Shown here piece after piece: positions 60,586-64,000 of a stretch of DNA of 64,000 bases. The notes under the pieces were generated by a model. It made no database searches. It was not told the DNA's origin and saw nothing but the letters and a program-made list of their open reading frames with translations. The translations under genes and the position numbers were made by a program. Position 1 is the stretch's first letter, and every line of letters begins with the position of its first letter. The stretch comes from Fagopyrum homotropicum (Eukaryota; Streptophyta; Magnoliopsida; Caryophyllales; Polygonaceae): contig BSWB01000008.1 of assembly GCA_033239125.1 (NCBI GenBank), forward strand, positions 1,270,001 through 1,334,000, written 5' to 3'.

Positions 60586-61964
60586 ACTCATCAAAACTAA
60601 CAAAAAGGAATCTTTGACAAACTCTTGCAAGTGGCCAACTGTTAGGGTTTCTTCTTTGTTAGAGTTTTCCTTTTCACTGGATCCACGTTTCTGGCTCAAT
60701 TGATCGAGTGGAAAAGAAAATTTGGGCAGTTTCTTCTTCATCCGAGTCCCCGTTTCACTCGAATTATGTGTATTCTTTGGTGGTCGAGTGGAGTGAAAAA
60801 TAATCCTTTTTCCATCGAGTAGAAAGGAGATTTACTTTAAATACTGTATTAGGGAATACTAGGAGAATATACGATGCAATAGAGAAGTATATGTGAAGTG
60901 ATTTGTTTACGATGCATAAGTTCACTTGGAATAAATCCCATTGACGGGTGTGCTAGGGTTAAACCATATATGTGGAATAAAGCCCATATAGGCTGCATCA
61001 AATATCATTCAATGATAGTAGAACTTAACCAAAATAATCTTGTTTTATCCAATATTATTACAACAAGTTATAAATTGTAATTTTATTAAACTTTCTTTAC
61101 CCGGGAAAAAACTTTTTAATTGAGAACTAGATAAAACCACTACATCCAATGTCTAGCCTTTTCCGGTTAGTTCTCTAGGTAAGAAATTTAAAAACAAGTC
61201 GCAAGATATGAGATGTTTTATAAAATCACATGATAAACATGAAAAGTACGCAAAAACGATTTAGTTAAAAAGAAAAAAGAAAAAAGAAAAAAGAAAAAAG
61301 ATAAAAGAAAAAAGACTAAGAAAATCCATGAAATATATATTACAAACATCGTCAATATTTGTATATTCTTATATAAATAGTTATAATAGATCTTTATAGT
61401 AATTTATAACTTAAATAAATTGTCATAGTCAAAAAAATCAATTGTATTTGATTTTCATCAAAAAAAATATACCTTTTCAAGCTCGATGTAAAATCCGACA
61501 AAAAATCTAAAAAAGTACATGAAATCATAGTTGCAAAGAATGAGACAAAAAATAGTATACCAAGACTCTCGAAATCAAATTTACACGAAAATATGAAGCG
61601 AGTATATTAATCTTAAAAAATATGAAGCGAGTATATTAATCTAAAAAAGCACACGAAATTATATAGAAAACATATAAAGCGAGTATATTAATCTTAAAAG
61701 ATAGTATAAAATCAGACAAAAAATGTATAAAAAAGAAGAAGAAAAGAAGCAAGTGTGAATTCACCTCATAGTTGCAAAGAAAGCACACGAAATCAAATTT
61801 ATACGAAAATAATAATTATATCCCAAAAGATATTGTGAAATGAAAATTTTGATTTTATTATTTGATCATATGCTCCCTTCTATATTTTCAAATAATCAAT
61901 ACATATACCAAAACTCTTGAGAGTACACCAAATATGCCTAGAAAGATTCTCGAGACTACCACAA
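60586..61964. other. AT-rich region with microsatellite and short tandem repeats
   Basis: No gene. A GAAAAAA microsatellite lies at 61268-61316. Three copies of a 29-bp unit (GAAGCGAGTATATTAATCT core) are at about 61591-61620, 61620-61648 and 61671-61700. A CACGAAATCAAATTTA-like phrase recurs at about 61572 and 61789. Confidence 0.6.
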
Positions 61965-62500
61965 CATATGCTTGACAAAAGATGAAAGGAGAATTGGTAT
62001 TCTAGATCTTGGTGTATGACAACAAACATACTTGTTCAAGAACTTTTGAGACATGCAATGTCACAGGATTCTCTATGATGGCCGGGTCCAATGGGTGTAC
62101 AATGAGTATGTTAGAGTGCAAATTGCTTAGGAATGGACTCTATGAAAGAGACTTCTAGGTATTTCGAAAAGGATTGCTCAAGTTAGAGATCTTATGGTAA
62201 GTCTCTTTAATAGCAACTATGAACAAGTTGTGAGAGAGACCAGCACATGGTGTGATTGAGAAAGGGTTGATATGGGGATAATTTATAAGACATTTTGTGG
62301 AGATCAACCTCTGGTTAGCTGGAAGAAGGTAATTTGGAATGAAGAAAATTGCCTAAACATAACTTCATACCATGGCTTGCTATAAAGGAAAGATTAAGCA
62401 CTTTTGACTAGTTATCTTACCTAAACATTGAGGTTGTTTGCCAATGGTGGAATGCTTATGAGGACAATCATCATAGTTCATTAGATCCTTTTGATGAATG
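61965..62500 (+). pseudogene. LINE ORF2 C-terminal fragment
   Basis: Decayed sequence after the RT core: KDERRIGILDLGV, a WTL-KRLLGISKRIAQVRDL stretch, VSWKKVIWNEENCLNI, and a degraded zinc-finger end, with many stops. It ends at the LTR that follows, which seems inserted into it. Confidence 0.6.
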
Positions 62501-62501
62501 T

Positions 62502-64000
62502 TGTAACACCCCGAATTCGTAGGACTCGAGGCGCTACTGGGCTAGGATCTCACAATGGATCCTGACCCTAGCCTGACAACAACTTCAATGAATCTTACAA
62601 CAAGGCACCAATAGATTAAATACCAAACATAAAACTGATACATATATCTCATAAAGTCATACATAAAGACTGCTGAGTACAAAAGAAACAACACTATACA
62701 TCAAAATATCCCATAACCCCGATATCGACCTAGTGTACGGAGCCCTCAGCGGATCACCCACTCTGGTTCACCCTGCAGTTCTCCTAACCTGCAAAGGGTC
62801 TACAACACGGTATAAAACCGTTAGCTAACCATACACATATATATAGATAAGCAAGAGCACAACCACACATCATAATAATATAAACATCTCATCATGCTGT
62901 CAAACATTTACCCAGTTTATTATTTTTATAACAGTAGTCCATCACTCAAACGTATATCAATATATGAATATAAATATATGTGACACGAGGAATGTATATA
63001 ACCCTCGCCTCTGCGTGCAATAGCTAGCTGGAGTGGTGTCAGCGCACCTTCCCGTATACCATGAGGAGTGGTCAGTGCCTTACCCGTATACCAGAACTAA
63101 CCAGCTGATAGAGAACTCCCAGACTCCACTACGGGATGAAAGGTAAGTTGTCACAACCACTACAATGGACGGTCAATATAACATAGGTCGGTAATAACCA
63201 TATCGCATCCTATAAAGCATATAACAAACACCACTCAAGCAACATCTAATATAGGGATGACAACTAAGTAAGTCCTATGGACTTACCTCAACTCAGCAGT
63301 AGTATCACTACGATCACTCTCAGATACGTCCACTCCAAACTGGAGGACAACACGGCCTATACAAGGCATACATATATATATCAACTCATATCCATCATAG
63401 GGGTCACACCTAGACCCAAGGGATCCACAAGGATCATATTCCAACTCGTAAACCTCAAAGCCGTAACCGGCATCTATATCATACTCATCATCAACCGATA
63501 CCTAGCATGGTACTAAGTCCTCATACTAGGAAAGGAAAGGAAAGGAACTACCTAACTATAGGTAGTCCCAGGACAAGACGCATCTGCGTGACACAAGGGA
63601 CGCAGGGGGGGAATAGGCAAACCCGCAGGGGCGGCAGGTCATAGCCGCATGCGCGGTGACAAAGGACGCAGGCAACGCGCGGGCACGGCGCGGGCGCTGC
63701 GGCACAACTTCCGCAGGGGCGACGGTTTCCAGGCGCGGGGGCGGCTACGATGCAGAGTGCGATCCCGCGATTTCTCTTCGGCTCTTCACGTGATCAAATC
63801 ACGTCTTCTCTCATCCAAACCACATACAAACATATACATACACAAACCAACATCAAACTATGACCAAATACATATAAACATAAGCTAAGGAAGAAGAACA
63901 AGAAAGAAAGAAAGGAAAGAGGAGCAAGGAGCTCACCTGCACAGCTGTGATCAACCAAGGAAGCACAGAACATACTCTCAGCTGGCCTCTGAAGCTCAAC
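62502..64000 (-). repeat. Third Tekay-family LTR, incomplete at window edge
   Basis: Starts TGTAACACCCCGAATTCG and follows the other LTRs for 1.5 kb with visibly more differences. There is no primer site on its left, so it is a 3' LTR or a solo LTR; the rest is outside the window. Confidence 0.85.

Overview
This is plant nuclear DNA, most likely from a eudicot. It has one 19-exon mitochondrial enzyme gene with plant-type introns, plant Ty3/gypsy elements of the Athila and Tekay (Del) types, a MULE with a FAR1-like transposase, Ty1/copia debris and L1-type LINEs. I do not name a species.

The window is dominated by one large inverted duplication. The left arm (about 3102-22526) is repeated in reverse as the right arm (about 31452-50941). 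Both flank an 8.9-kb spacer. Paired positions sum to a nearly constant 54043-54056 over 19.4 kb, so the arms have very few indels. From outside inward each arm holds: a Tekay-like retrotransposon; a stretch with short ACTAC/GTAGT hairpins; a choline kinase pseudogene; a copia pol scrap; a 4.5-kb MULE with long terminal inverted repeats and a broken FAR1-type transposase; a DL-glycerol-3-phosphatase-like (HAD family) pseudogene; and part of a LINE ORF1 fragment with 76-bp tandem repeats. Stops and frameshifts in the pseudogenes and the transposase are the same in both arms, so these genes were dead before the duplication. The right-arm Tekay copy is complete (both LTRs, near-perfect 5-bp target duplication). 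The left copy is cut inside its 5' LTR and joined to an Athila pol gene. The left arm therefore looks like the derived copy.

The spacer (22527-31451) holds the only intact gene seen: mitochondrial citrate synthase on the minus strand, 19 exons, 470 codons, all splice phases consistent. Beside it lie a decayed LINE zf-RVT fragment and a piece of a glutathione reductase gene (exons 1-3 with introns, frameshifted).

Left of the duplication (1-3080) is the gag-protease-RT part of an Athila-like element. To the right are 640 bp of unassigned flank, then an 8.06-kb LINE (52516-60571) with a 14-bp target-site duplication, poly(A), a strong 3' hairpin, a long repeat-bearing ORF1 and a broken ORF2 (endonuclease, RT, zf-RVT). 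After it come AT-rich DNA, another LINE scrap (61965-62500) and, inserted into that scrap, a third Tekay-family LTR running off the window.

There is no operon or pathway-like cooperation here. The interest lies in the architecture: an inverted amplicon around citrate synthase, whose two joints carry short templated copies of neighbouring sequence, and which places two pseudogenes in head-to-head inverted pairs.
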